From the NCBI RefSeq assembly GCF_002368415.1, contig NZ_AP018290.1, positions 1,677,470 through 1,741,469 on the forward strand: a DNA stretch of 64,000 bases, read 5' to 3'. The notes under the pieces are model-generated. The model had not been told where the DNA came from. It did not search any database and saw nothing but the letters and a program-made list of their open reading frames with translations. The translations under genes were made by a program, and so were the position numbers. The DNA comes from Calothrix sp. NIES-4105. GTDB taxonomy: Bacteria; Cyanobacteriota; Cyanobacteriia; Cyanobacteriales; Nostocaceae. This document shows positions 24,706 to 35,382 of the stretch, piece by piece. Position 1 is the first letter of the stretch; every line of letters starts with the position of its first letter.

Positions 24706-27459
24706 TTAGAAATCATTATTTTGCAGTATTTTATCTATTCGTATTTGATTTTCTTGACTTTCAGATTGTTTGAGGTATTCAATGGCAATTTGCCCAGCAA
24801 TAGGTTGTGAGTTAGTAAATGTAATCAGTGATTCTACTATTTGGTTTAATTGAATTATCTCTGAGCGTTTAGCTGTAGTTATAAGCTGAGTAACAGAGGC
24901 AACTACTAACGCAATTATTGGTGGAATAGTCGGAATCCACCAACCTAGTAAAAAGGCAAGGTAAGTAGTTAATGTTAATACTCCCAATGTTAACATAATG
25001 AACACGATAATATTTTTGAATGGCTTTAAACACCAACTAATAAGTGTTCCTATTCCAGACCACAGCAATATCCATAAACATTCAACTTGGCGCGACCATA
25101 CTTTTAATATTGGGCGCCCATCAAGTGCAGCACTTAAGATAGAACTTGTGATGTTTGCATGGACTACAACTCCTGGCATTTTTTTAGGGTTATCATAACT
25201 GCTGTCACTATAAGGAGTGTGAAACAAGTCGTTCACACTTTCTGCTGTGGCGCCAATTAAAACTATGCGATCGCGTATCAAATCAGGAGATACCCGATTT
25301 TTTAATACTTCTTGAATGGAAACTGTTTGAAACTGTTTCTGGGTTCCATGAAAGTTGAGTAAAATTTGATATCCTCCCGCATCTGCTCTAACATATCCCC
25401 CATAATTTGGCTTTATAGGGGAAAGAAGTGTTTTTCCTATTTTGATTTTATCGTCCGGGAGATTATTAGAAGGGATACCATTAGCTTGTAAATAGCGGAA
25501 CGCTAACTTTAAACCTAAGCCTAAAGTTATCTTATCATTCTCCCGAATTGATAATAGCGCGCGACGGACTTTACCATCTCCGTCTACCATTTGGTCGGCA
25601 AGACCTACTTGTTCAAGTTCAGCTAAAACTGGTGGGGGGGCAATTTGATTATCAATTGCCTTCCTAACACCAATTAAATTTGGAGTTGTTCTGTATATTT
25701 GTATTAGTTCTTCAGAACCAGGTGGTGCAGGTAAATCTCGATACAAATCTAATCCAATAGCTTTTGGATTATAGTTTCTTAATGTCTGCAAAGCTTGTGC
25801 TAAAACTTTATCTGGCATTGGATATTGACCAAATTGCTGAATATTAGACTCATCGATAGCAACGATCAAAATGCGAGAGTCAACTTTTGCAACTGGACGT
25901 GCTTGGAAAAATTTATCTAGGGTCGTCAACTCCATTCCCTCTAAAATTCCGCTGAAACGTAAAATAATTACTGCGATAGTAACAATAAGAGTAATAGAAA
26001 AAATCCAACGTCTACCTATACGTAATGTTTGAACGTTTTTTTTCGCCGTTTTACGCGCTTGAGCTAGAATTTGCTGGGCAAGTCTATTAGTTTCAAGGAC
26101 AAATTGCGCTTTTTCTCGTTCGATATATCTTGCTTGTTTCTCTGACGCTAAATCTTTTTCAATTGCTCGCTTTGCGGCTTCTTGACTGGCAGTTAAAAAA
26201 CGATAATCTTGGTCACTAAGTCTTTTATTATATGACCATGCAAGCGCTTGTTCTAACATCTCTCCTTGAAGCAAATATTCAGATGCTTTTTGACCTGAAG
26301 CAATCCAAGCTTTAAATTTTTGCGCGTAAGGACGCAAATTTTCCATTTGTCTAGTAATCCACTCTAAATTAAAAACTGCTTCATATATCAAGTTTTTTAC
26401 TTTTAACTTACCTTGTGAATTAATTACTAATCCTGATAATAATAATTCTACTTGCTCTCGACTCTCATCAATTAAAACTTCTTCTCCTAAAAGAATTCGC
26501 TGATAAAGTTCTAGATGACGTGCTGCTACGTGTTCGTTTCTGAGAATACGGTCTGCAATTGTTCGTAAATGCTGCGGTTCGTCTTGAAATTCCCACTTTT
26601 CAATAATATAATTTTTGACAATTTTTTTAACTAAATATTCTACGGAGTTATCTAAAAATAATTCATTCTTATCAAAATTTATTTGTTGACATAAATTAAA
26701 TAGTAAATCACAAAGTTTATGAGTCAAAAAAGGTTGTCCATTTGTCCAGAGCAGAATTTGACTCATTATCTCTTGACAATTATATTGTGGAATAATAAGT
26801 CCGTCAGCTAATGGTTTAATTTTATCTAAAGTCAAACCACCTAATTGTATTGATTTACCGATATTGAAGGGTGTACGTTGCTTATTTTGAACTAAATCTG
26901 ATGGTTTCGCAACTCCAAAAATAGCAAATGTGAGTCGATTATATTCTGGATTGACCGCACGCTGATTATAACAAAAGCGAATTAATGTAAAAAAATCATC
27001 TACAGGAAAATCAAGGGCAAGGATACTATCAATTTCATCAATAAAAATAATAATATTTTCTTTGAATTCAACCAAAAGCACTTCTGAGATAAATCGACTT
27101 AATTTTTGAAGTAAAGAAATTTCTTCCTGCTCTTGCCACCAAACCTTCAAATTAATCTTTTTAGATAAATTAAACCCTGATAATAAGTCAGTAACTAATC
27201 CCTTATACCATTGTAGTGGCGTTATATTTTCGCTACCTATATTTGTCAAGTCAACCACGGTACATTTATAATCTTCTTGTCGTAAACGGTGACAAGTTTT
27301 AACTAACAATGAGGATTTTCCCATTTGTCGAGAGTTGAGAATATAACAAAACTCACCGCTCTTTAATGCTTGGTAAAGTTCGCTATCACATGCACGCTCT
27401 ACATAACTTATAGCGTTGCTCCCCAAACTGCCACCGACTTGATATCTGTAACAGGTCAT
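24706..27459 (-). CDS. AAA-like ATPase fused to a CHASE2 sensory domain
   Basis: A 917-residue membrane protein. The N-terminus is an AAA-like (AAA_35) NTPase with NSRQMGKSSLL (43-53, Walker A) and IIIFIDEID (136-144, Walker B). Winged-helix-like and coiled-coil segments follow (425-475). A first membrane helix lies at 486-503. A CHASE2 extracytoplasmic sensor (about 510-790; SRILIVAIDESNIQQFGQYP, AIGLDLYRDLP, DRIVLIGATAESVNDLFHTPYS) and a cluster of three C-terminal helices (about 795-870) complete it. There is no kinase or cyclase output, so the AAA module itself may be the output. The same AAA family occurs in the next gene. Confidence 0.88.
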   Translation of the reverse strand: MTCYRYQVGGSLGSNAISYVERACDSELYQALKSGEFCYILNSRQMGKSSLLVKTCHRLRQEDYKCTVVDLTNIGSENITPLQWYKGLVTDLLSGFNLSKKINLKVWWQEQEEISLLQKLSRFISEVLLVEFKENIIIFIDEIDSILALDFPVDDFFTLIRFCYNQRAVNPEYNRLTFAIFGVAKPSDLVQNKQRTPFNIGKSIQLGGLTLDKIKPLADGLIIPQYNCQEIMSQILLWTNGQPFLTHKLCDLLFNLCQQINFDKNELFLDNSVEYLVKKIVKNYIIEKWEFQDEPQHLRTIADRILRNEHVAARHLELYQRILLGEEVLIDESREQVELLLSGLVINSQGKLKVKNLIYEAVFNLEWITRQMENLRPYAQKFKAWIASGQKASEYLLQGEMLEQALAWSYNKRLSDQDYRFLTASQEAAKRAIEKDLASEKQARYIEREKAQFVLETNRLAQQILAQARKTAKKNVQTLRIGRRWIFSITLIVTIAVIILRFSGILEGMELTTLDKFFQARPVAKVDSRILIVAIDESNIQQFGQYPMPDKVLAQALQTLRNYNPKAIGLDLYRDLPAPPGSEELIQIYRTTPNLIGVRKAIDNQIAPPPVLAELEQVGLADQMVDGDGKVRRALLSIRENDKITLGLGLKLAFRYLQANGIPSNNLPDDKIKIGKTLLSPIKPNYGGYVRADAGGYQILLNFHGTQKQFQTVSIQEVLKNRVSPDLIRDRIVLIGATAESVNDLFHTPYSDSSYDNPKKMPGVVVHANITSSILSAALDGRPILKVWSRQVECLWILLWSGIGTLISWCLKPFKNIIVFIMLTLGVLTLTTYLAFLLGWWIPTIPPIIALVVASVTQLITTAKRSEIIQLNQIVESLITFTNSQPIAGQIAIEYLKQSESQENQIRIDKILQNNDF

Positions 27460-27536
27460 GTTTTACACTCAGTTTATAGTAGTTATCTATATAATTTCAT
27501 CAGAAAGCACGATTTTTACGCAAATATAAAAACTTA

Positions 27537-29387
27537 CTAAACGCTGACTCGGTTACGTCCAAGTTTTTTGGATTGAATCATCGCTTGTTGAGCAGCAGCA
27601 ATCAGCATATCTGGATATAACTGCGAACTTGGTTCGATAGTTGCTACTCCTAAACTCATAGTTAAAACTTCGTCTTCACGAGTAATTGCTAAACCTTGAA
27701 CGCAAGCACGAATTTTTTCTGCAAGCGTTACTGCTATATCTGTAGTCGTTTGTGGCAATACTACAACAAATTCTTCGCCATTGTGACGCGCGATTAAAGT
27801 TGCTTGGTGCTTTACACAGTCGCATAAAGCAATACTAATTTGCTGTAAAGCAGTATGAGCGGCGCCTAAACCATAAAATTGATTATATGATTTAAAATGG
27901 TCAATATCACCCCAAATCAACGATAATGGTAATGCTTCGGAAGTCCACTGGCGCCATTCAGTTTGTAAATACTGCTTAAAATAATCATATTGTGTAACTT
28001 TATCTAAATTAGATTGTCTTTGAGTACTTAATATAGTATAGTTAACCTCTTCTAACTGTTGACGAAAATATAAACGATACAATTCGCAACTCATCAACGC
28101 TAAATTACCATCTAATTGTATTAGCCCCATACTCTCTAACTTGTAAGCTGCTATTGCATCAAGCACAACACCTTTATCGGCAATCAAAACTTGTTTGAGA
28201 AAGAGTGCTAATTCTGGTTGCTGTTGCAATCTTACTAAAAGACCTCGTAAATAGTCGTTGTAAATACCTGCTAACGTTGGAGCATTTTGCAGCAATCGGG
28301 GTAAAGCCATCTCGCCTCTATATAAATGATAAAATGCTAAGTTAATAAGATAAGGGTGTCCCCCAACCATTGACATTAACTGTTGAATATGCTCTGCACT
28401 CATCCACTCTAACTGATAACGAGCAGCTAGTAACTGAACCTGCTCGGTTGTAAATTCAGGCAATTTCACTGCTAACCCCACATTAAACGGAGATTGATGT
28501 AATTTCAAAGGAATATATATTTCTGTCGAGTGGGCAATTACTAAGCGTAATTTTTGCCAAATCTCTTGCGTGCGGGCAATTTCATGCCAATACCGTAGCA
28601 TCGGCAAAAATTCAGAGGCAATATCAGGATGCTCAAAAATATAATTTACCTCATTTAACACCAAAACTAACGGATTGTTAATTTGAGCAAGTAAATATTC
28701 TTGAAAATATACTTTAGAACTAACCTTACTACCAATATCATCGTCCCAATAATCATCTAATTTCGGATTCAGATTCAATTGTCTGCTTATATCTGAACAA
28801 AACCAGCGTAAAAATTTGTCAAGACTAGTAAATACAACTTTATCTGGTTCCTTAAAATCTAAATAAGCTGTTTTATAATTATACTCTTTTACACTTTGAG
28901 TTATCTTATTAATGAGCGAATTTTTACCCATTTTACTGGGAGCTTTAATTCGGACAACACTGCCAGGTTTCCTTACTTCTGCACAAACAAGCTCTTCAAT
29001 TGGGGAACGATTGATGTAAAAAAAAGAGTTATATGGTAAAGGACTATTAAGTAATTCTATCTCCGTATTTATAGATACATTTAATATTTCTTCCTCAACA
29101 CTAATACTAGGAAAACTTTCTCGATATTGTACACTTTCTTGCTGAAAATACTTTGGCAAAATTAGGTGTATATTTTTTTTTGTTACTCTTTGTCCAAGTG
29201 CTGTAGATATGTTGTTCCACAAATCGAAGCCAATAACCTTTAAATAGTTACTAGAATAATTTGTATTATGCGCCATTTCTTCGTAACTTTTTCCTGACCA
29301 CGATTGGCGTAATATTAGTTGCTCAATCGGGGTAAGTTGTCGAAATAAAATTTTTTCTACTATTTCTAAAGCATTTTCGCTATTCAT
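27537..29387 (-). CDS. HTH-AAA-GGDEF protein (putative diguanylate cyclase)
   Basis: A 616-residue soluble protein in three parts. An N-terminal vMAP-like HTH (LTPIEQLILRQSWSGKSYEEMA..YLKVIGFDLWNNIS) is followed by an AAA-like NTPase (VVRIKAPSKMGKNSLINKI, LVLVLNEVNYIF) and a C-terminal GGDEF domain (LSLIWGDIDHFKSYNQ...RHNGEEFVVVLP). The signature is NGEEF rather than GGDEF/GGEEF, so the first glycine is lost and cyclase activity is uncertain. No RxxD inhibitory site was evident. It lies 77 bp upstream of the CHASE2 gene on the same strand, so the two may be co-transcribed. Confidence 0.85.
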   Translation of the reverse strand: MNSENALEIVEKILFRQLTPIEQLILRQSWSGKSYEEMAHNTNYSSNYLKVIGFDLWNNISTALGQRVTKKNIHLILPKYFQQESVQYRESFPSISVEEEILNVSINTEIELLNSPLPYNSFFYINRSPIEELVCAEVRKPGSVVRIKAPSKMGKNSLINKITQSVKEYNYKTAYLDFKEPDKVVFTSLDKFLRWFCSDISRQLNLNPKLDDYWDDDIGSKVSSKVYFQEYLLAQINNPLVLVLNEVNYIFEHPDIASEFLPMLRYWHEIARTQEIWQKLRLVIAHSTEIYIPLKLHQSPFNVGLAVKLPEFTTEQVQLLAARYQLEWMSAEHIQQLMSMVGGHPYLINLAFYHLYRGEMALPRLLQNAPTLAGIYNDYLRGLLVRLQQQPELALFLKQVLIADKGVVLDAIAAYKLESMGLIQLDGNLALMSCELYRLYFRQQLEEVNYTILSTQRQSNLDKVTQYDYFKQYLQTEWRQWTSEALPLSLIWGDIDHFKSYNQFYGLGAAHTALQQISIALCDCVKHQATLIARHNGEEFVVVLPQTTTDIAVTLAEKIRACVQGLAITREDEVLTMSLGVATIEPSSQLYPDMLIAAAQQAMIQSKKLGRNRVSV

Positions 29388-29793
29388 AATCTCAATCCCA
29401 AAGCTTATAATTTATATCAGTAATGGCTAAATTGGATAAATATCAAATCTATTTAGTGTCTAATTTATCTTACAGCATCATATAAGTGTTTGTGACAGTG
29501 AGAAAAAAAATAACTTAAATTATACAACCTTCCGCTTCTAGGTAAAAGTATAATTGCATTTTTGAATACATTATTTTTGTTATTATGTACATTTCAATTC
29601 CTTTTTGTAATCATTTTTACTGTCATTGTACTTACTATTACGATGCAAATTTTAGACTTATTGTTAAGAAATGTTGCACATTTATCTAAATCTATCTTTG
29701 AGCAAACGCTATATTAATAGGTATCAGTATAACACTTCAGTTGCTATGGTGCATTTAAATCAGTTATAAGAAATTCAAATTTATACTAATATA
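29388..29793. other. AT-rich intergenic region upstream of two divergent AAA genes
   Basis: 406 bp separating the HTH-AAA-GGDEF gene from its broken paralogue. Very AT-rich; no repeat, RNA gene or operator was recognised. Confidence 0.4.
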
Positions 29794-30579
<786 letters not shown>

Positions 30580-30601
30580 TAATTAATCAAAATTAATAAA
30601 A

Positions 30602-30700
30602 ATGAATAAAAATCCAAATGAACCATCCGAAGTATTACTTCTACTTTGGCTAACTACGTTTATTGTCTCTGTAATTGTTGTAAAAGTTATATTTTTCTAG
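30602..30700 (+). CDS. Possible 32-aa single-helix membrane peptide
   Basis: ATG 30602 to TAG 30698-30700 encodes a 32-residue peptide: a polar N-terminus (MNKNPNEPSEV) followed by one continuous hydrophobic helix (LLLLWLTTFIVSVIVVK). The shape matches small cyanobacterial membrane peptides, but I recognise no known photosystem subunit. It has no clear ribosome site. Its stop abuts the dinB stop (30702), so it is convergent with dinB. Confidence 0.35.
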   Translation: MNKNPNEPSEVLLLLWLTTFIVSVIVVKVIFF

Positions 30701-30701
30701 A

Positions 30702-31799
30702 TTATGACATTTCATTAGGGGTTGGGAAAAGTTCAAATAAAGGCAGTTGAATTGGAATTGCATTATTATCATTATCAAGATTAGATAGTGAAAGACCTAG
30801 TAGTCGAATACTTTGTGAGTTAAAATCAACGCTTTCTAATAACTGTACAGCATATAATTCTATAGTTTCCAAGTCATTAATAGCGACAAGTAAAGTTTTA
30901 CTACGAGTAATTTGTTTATAGTCAGAGAATTTGATTTTTAAAGTTATAGTGCGACCTGAAGCTTGGTGTTTATCTACACGCTGTTTGAGTGTTCGTGCGA
31001 TTTCTTGAAGTTCTAATAAAATAGATTCTCTGTCACTCAAATCTTGAGCGAACGAAGTTTCGGCGCCTATTGATTTACGAATGCGGTTTGCTTGAACTGG
31101 GCGGTCATCTTGTGCCCTAGCTATTTTATAGTAATATTCCCCAGCTTTACCAAAATGCTGTATTAAGTATTGTTGAGAAAGCTGCTTTAAGTCGGCGCCG
31201 TTTTTAATCAAGAGCGAATGCATTTTAGCTGCTGTAACTTTACCAATACCATGAAACTTCTCAATCGGTAAAGCCTTAACAAAAGCCTCAGCGTTTTCTG
31301 GTAAAATAACAGTCATGCCATTAGGTTTATTTGTGCCTGATGCCATTTTTGCTAAAAACTTGTTCATCGATATACCTGCTGATGCAGTTAAACCAGTCTC
31401 TTTAAAAATAGCTCCCCGTATTAATTTCGCAATAGTTGAAGCATAAGCTATATTCTGCTTATTTTGAGTCACATCCAAATAAGCTTCATCAAGGGCAACA
31501 GGTTCAATTAAATCAGTATAGCGCGCGAAAACTTCGTGAATTTGCTCTGAGACTGCCCGGTACACCTCAAACCGAGGACGCACAAAAATCAAACTCGGAC
31601 ACTTCTTGATGGCAACGCGCGAAGACATTGCAGAATGAATACCATAACGCCTAGCTTCATAACTAGCAGCAGCAACTACTCCTCGTTGAGTCGGAGAACC
31701 ACCCACAACTAAAGGTAACGAGCGGTAACTTGGATTATCCCGCTGTTCCACCGACGCATAAAAAGCATCCATATCTATATGAATAATTTTTCTAACCAT
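30702..31799 (-). CDS. dinB: DNA polymerase IV (Y-family translesion polymerase)
   Basis: An error-prone polymerase for bypass of damaged templates. The palm residues are in HIDMDAFYASVEQ (residues 7-19) and ALDEAYLDVT (about 103-112, catalytic DE). SAGISMNKFLAKMASGTNKPNG and the helix-hairpin-helix KFHGIGKVTAAKM follow, then the little-finger domain (KQRVDKHQASGRTITLKIKF). The C-terminus is short (LPLFE) and may be a beta-clamp-binding motif. 365 aa is normal. Single gene; ATG start. Confidence 0.96.
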   Translation of the reverse strand: MVRKIIHIDMDAFYASVEQRDNPSYRSLPLVVGGSPTQRGVVAAASYEARRYGIHSAMSSRVAIKKCPSLIFVRPRFEVYRAVSEQIHEVFARYTDLIEPVALDEAYLDVTQNKQNIAYASTIAKLIRGAIFKETGLTASAGISMNKFLAKMASGTNKPNGMTVILPENAEAFVKALPIEKFHGIGKVTAAKMHSLLIKNGADLKQLSQQYLIQHFGKAGEYYYKIARAQDDRPVQANRIRKSIGAETSFAQDLSDRESILLELQEIARTLKQRVDKHQASGRTITLKIKFSDYKQITRSKTLLVAINDLETIELYAVQLLESVDFNSQSIRLLGLSLSNLDNDNNAIPIQLPLFELFPTPNEMS

Positions 31800-31972
31800 A
31801 GAGATAGCAAGAACTTATGAACTATAACTATATACCGTTAATCTTTTTAGGTAAACATACGTAATTATTTATACAGACGACGACTAATATCTACTGGAAG
31901 TAAAATTTGTTTCAGGTGGTTTTGCCGCTGTAGATAAAAAACGATTTTAGCTTATTAGGTAGATGTATATAT

Positions 31973-32561
31973 ATGGGATTTTTGATTTTCTTGGTTGTTA
32001 TCGTTGCAACTGTTGCTGTCATAGTTATTAATAGTTATAACGATTTAGTGGCGTTTCGGAATCGCTATAAAAATGCTTATTCTCAAATCGATATTCAATT
32101 GCAGCGTCGTTATGATTTAATACCTAATTTGGTAGAGACGGCAAAGGGATATATGAAGCATGAGCGTGAAACGCTAGAAGCTGTGATTAATGCTCGCAAT
32201 TCGGCAATCTCAGTTAGTAGTAGGGCGGCGCGTAATCCTGGCGACCCAGAGGTGATGCAACAATTAGGTAATGCGGAAGCTGCACTGACTGGCGCCTTAA
32301 GTAGATTAATGATAATTTCTGAGTCTTATCCTGAACTGAAAGCAGACCAAACGATGACGCGCGTAATGGAGGAGCTTTCTTCGACAGAGAACCGCGTTGA
32401 AGAAAGCTCGTCAAGCTTTTAATGATGCGGTGACGTTATATAACACTAAGCGTGAGGTGTTTCCGAGTAATTTGATTGCTAGTTCGTTCAACTTTACTTC
32501 TGCGAATTTGCTGGAAGAAGCTGCACCCGAAGTTAGAAATGTTCCGCGCGTATCTTTTTAG
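31973..32561 (+). pseudogene. lemA: LemA-family protein, frameshifted
   Basis: The first 142 codons encode a typical LemA protein: an N-terminal membrane helix, then YKNAYSQIDIQLQRRYDLIPNLVETAKGY and SRLMIISESYPELKAD. At about 32396-32402 the frame breaks: the annotated frame ends VEESSSSF at 32422. Shifted by one base it continues KKARQAFNDAVTLYNTKREVFPSN to PRVSF and a TAG at 32559-32561. The repaired product would be 195 aa, the family's usual length. Cause: a one-base insertion, unless it is a sequencing error. It lies directly upstream of an M48 protease gene, a known partner arrangement. Confidence 0.85.
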
Positions 32562-32621
32562 ATTACTATGAATTTTTTTTAAAATCAGGATAAGGCACAC
32601 CAAAATACTCAGCAGTTATTT

Positions 32622-34427
32622 GTGTTCTTTGGGGTGTCTATTTTTATTATGATTGTGGCAGTTTATATTGCCATGTTATTCTTCTTCCGTCTGGCGCCGC
32701 ATATTTGGTGGCATCCTCAGTTATTTCTCGCAGTTGCAGGTGTAACAACTGTTGCTATTGGGCTTGGGAGCGCTTATAAAATTATCTGTTTGCGCGAGGG
32801 AGGATGGGTCATTGCCGAACAACTAGGTGGACGCGAAATTATAGATGACATGGCCAATGAACGCGAGCGTCAGTTACTGAACATTGTCGAGGAAATGGCA
32901 ATTGCATCGGGTATTCCAGTTCCACCTGTTTATATTCTTGACCGGGAATATAGTATTAATGCATTTGCTGCGGGGTTTACAATTAATGATGCAGTAATCG
33001 GTGTTACTCGTGGCTGTTTGGATAGCTTTGACCGTGATGAGTTACAAGGTGTAATTGGGCATGAATTTAGCCATATCCTGAATGGCGATATGGGGATAAA
33101 TCTACGGTTGATGGGATTATTGCATGGGATTTTATTTATTTACATAACTGGTGAATTGCTTCTGCGTACTCGTGGTGGTTCGCGCGCGCACGATAAAGGT
33201 ATGCCTTTATGGGCGTTAGGATTGCTACTAATGGCTATTGGTGGTATTGGTTTATTGTGTGGGCGCCTGATCAAAGCTGCTGTTTCTCGTCAAAGAGAGT
33301 TTCTTGCTGATGCTTCTTCTGTGCAGTTTACCCGCAACCCTGATGCTATTGCAGGCGCCTTAGAAAAGCTGGCAAACATGGACTCACGATTAATATCACC
33401 TCATGCTGAATCTGCTAGCCATATGTTTTTTGGCAAAGTCATGAACGTTTACTTTTGGGAAGAAATGCTCGCAACTCATCCACCAATTGAAGAGCGCATT
33501 CGTCGCGTTCGCTCAGTTAAAGTTAGACAGGCACCTTCTAATCGAACACCCAGAAGTACCACTACGCAAGATTCTTTAGCTATGGGGTTTGCAAGCAGTA
33601 AAGCAACTCCTGAACAAGTTGTGAACAAAGTCGGAACTGTGGCGCCAGAAAATTTAACTCATGTTCAAGGTCTACTTGCACAGTTACCTGAACCCTTACG
33701 CGCGTCGGTAAAAGATACTCAAAGTGCAATGGCAATTCTTTTTGCATTCACTTTAAGTAGTACTAATGTTCAAAAAGTAATTCAAGTTGAGTGGCTACGG
33801 CAAGTACAATCTGAGGATGTAGTAGCAAAAACTTTAGCGTTGAGTGTTGAGATAGCGCAACTAGATGCAAGTATTCGTTTACCTTTGGTAGATTTAGTAA
33901 TACCAGCACTACGACAACTGCCGAATGTAGAATGTCAAAGAGTATGTAAAACGGTTCAAGGATTAGCAAAAGCAAACGGTAAATTAGAGTTATGGGATTT
34001 TGTATTGCAGTTAATACTGTGTCATCGTTTACAATCACCCATAAATTCTGATGTGAACACAACACAATTTAACTCAATTGAAGAAGTTTGGGCTGATTGT
34101 TTACTTATTTTATCAGTATTAGCACGGGTTGGAGATTCTAACATTGAAACTGCGACATACGCTTTTCGTTCAGGAATTTATAGATTACCTAATAACAGCG
34201 AGTTACAAAAACCTGATAAACTTGTTAAATGTAATTTTGCACAAGTCAAAAAAAGTCTAGAACGCTTACGTCTTGCTAATGGTAAAATCAAACAAGCGGT
34301 TGTTGATGCTTGCGCGCACACTGTTTTAACAGATAATAAAGTAACGAGTCAAGAAGCTGACTTGCTTCGTGCGGTCTGTATGACGCTTGACTGTCCTATT
34401 CCTCCATTTTTAAATAAACATAAATAA
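32622..34427 (+). CDS. M48 (HtpX/Ste24-like) zinc metalloprotease with TerB-like tail; probable start lost
   Basis: A membrane protease with zinc motif HEFSHILNGD (about residue 147) and a downstream Glu ligand in SRQREFLADASSVQF. Four hydrophobic segments lie at about 5-25, 35-55, 175-195 and 200-220. Residues 330-600 form a helical TerB-like region ending CAHTVLTDNKVTSQEADLLRAVC. Likely original start: ATG 32568, giving MNFF, then TAA as codon 5, then NQDKAHQNTQQLFVFFGVS in frame. The stop forces use of GTG 32622, which trims 18 residues just before the first helix. It follows the frameshifted lemA by 7 bp measured from the original ATG. Confidence 0.8.
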   Translation: MFFGVSIFIMIVAVYIAMLFFFRLAPHIWWHPQLFLAVAGVTTVAIGLGSAYKIICLREGGWVIAEQLGGREIIDDMANERERQLLNIVEEMAIASGIPVPPVYILDREYSINAFAAGFTINDAVIGVTRGCLDSFDRDELQGVIGHEFSHILNGDMGINLRLMGLLHGILFIYITGELLLRTRGGSRAHDKGMPLWALGLLLMAIGGIGLLCGRLIKAAVSRQREFLADASSVQFTRNPDAIAGALEKLANMDSRLISPHAESASHMFFGKVMNVYFWEEMLATHPPIEERIRRVRSVKVRQAPSNRTPRSTTTQDSLAMGFASSKATPEQVVNKVGTVAPENLTHVQGLLAQLPEPLRASVKDTQSAMAILFAFTLSSTNVQKVIQVEWLRQVQSEDVVAKTLALSVEIAQLDASIRLPLVDLVIPALRQLPNVECQRVCKTVQGLAKANGKLELWDFVLQLILCHRLQSPINSDVNTTQFNSIEEVWADCLLILSVLARVGDSNIETATYAFRSGIYRLPNNSELQKPDKLVKCNFAQVKKSLERLRLANGKIKQAVVDACAHTVLTDNKVTSQEADLLRAVCMTLDCPIPPFLNKHK

Positions 34428-34429
34428 CT

Positions 34430-34466
34430 GTAGGTTGGGTGAAGGCTTTGCATAACCCAACCTACG
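34430..34466. repeat. Dispersed inverted repeat GTAGGTTGGGT..ACCCAACCTAC
   Basis: 11-bp arms around a 15-base loop, just after the protease stop, so it is a possible terminator. A second full copy is at 57247-57284 and a half copy at 39454-39464. Confidence 0.75.
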
Positions 34467-34692
34467 TCTACTGGACTAGGAAAAAAGTCATGTATTACCA
34501 ATTGTACGTATTATATACAAAATTTTAACTGGATTAGTCTGTAAGTAGTAAGAATTATTCTAGGTCAAATATCTGCCGTTTTAAAGAGTTATTAAGCAAA
34601 TTTCTGCGTTTAAATAGTAATTACTATGCAGTTCTCGCTTAATGAAACGGGGACTTATATTTTTGTCAAAAAACTATTCGGAGAATATATTT

Positions 34693-35313
34693 ATGTTGCA
34701 ACGGCTTTCTGTATTATTAGTTCTTGCTTCTATGTCAGTGTTTGGAAGTTCCTTGGCAGCTAAAGCAGAAACCCCAAGCACTAACGTATCAACTAGTGCA
34801 GCTGATTTAGTTGGTCAACCATCAAATACACCTGAAAAGGCGCCTACACAAGTCGCACAAACTCAAGTAGCACAAACCATTGACCCAGGTCGTCCAACAC
34901 GTGGTGTTTCTAGCTATATCGGAGTAGCAGGTAATATTGGTTTGGGTGGAGATTCGGCACTAGGTGACACTAACTTTACTGTAATTAGCAAAATTGGATT
35001 GACGAATACACTTTCTGTACGACCTTCTGTAGTTATTGGGGATGACCCTGTTGTTTTAGTACCTTTAACATATGACCTGAACACACGTACAGCAGACGCT
35101 TTTGAAGATACATTTGCAATAGCACCCTTTGTAGGAGCAGGTGTTGCGATTGAAACCAGCGAAGATGCTGATGTTGGTTTACTATTAACAGGTGGTGTTG
35201 ACGTACCTTTGAGTAGAAATTTCACTGCAAATGCAACCGTGAACGCTGCATTTTTAAGTGAGACTGATGTTGGATTAGTTTTGGGTGTTGGTTATAACTT
35301 TAATGGTTTGTAA
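34693..35313 (+). CDS. Outer-membrane beta-barrel-like protein
   Basis: A small porin-like protein. ATG 34693 has GGAGAA at 34680-34685; the in-frame ATG at 34642 would add 17 non-signal-like residues. A signal peptide (MLQRLSVLLVLASMSVFGSSLAAKA) is followed by a Thr/Gln-rich linker, then about eight short alternating beta segments (YIGVAGNIGLGG, FTVISKIGLTNTLSVRPSVVIG, DVGLLLTGGVDVPL) ending VGLVLGVGYNFNGL, as in cyanobacterial outer-membrane barrels. Function unknown. Confidence 0.75.
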   Translation: MLQRLSVLLVLASMSVFGSSLAAKAETPSTNVSTSAADLVGQPSNTPEKAPTQVAQTQVAQTIDPGRPTRGVSSYIGVAGNIGLGGDSALGDTNFTVISKIGLTNTLSVRPSVVIGDDPVVLVPLTYDLNTRTADAFEDTFAIAPFVGAGVAIETSEDADVGLLLTGGVDVPLSRNFTANATVNAAFLSETDVGLVLGVGYNFNGL

Positions 35314-35382
35314 TTAATTTTAAACGTTGTTCGCAAATGTACACTATATGTATATATTTTGCGAACAACTAAAATAACAGGG

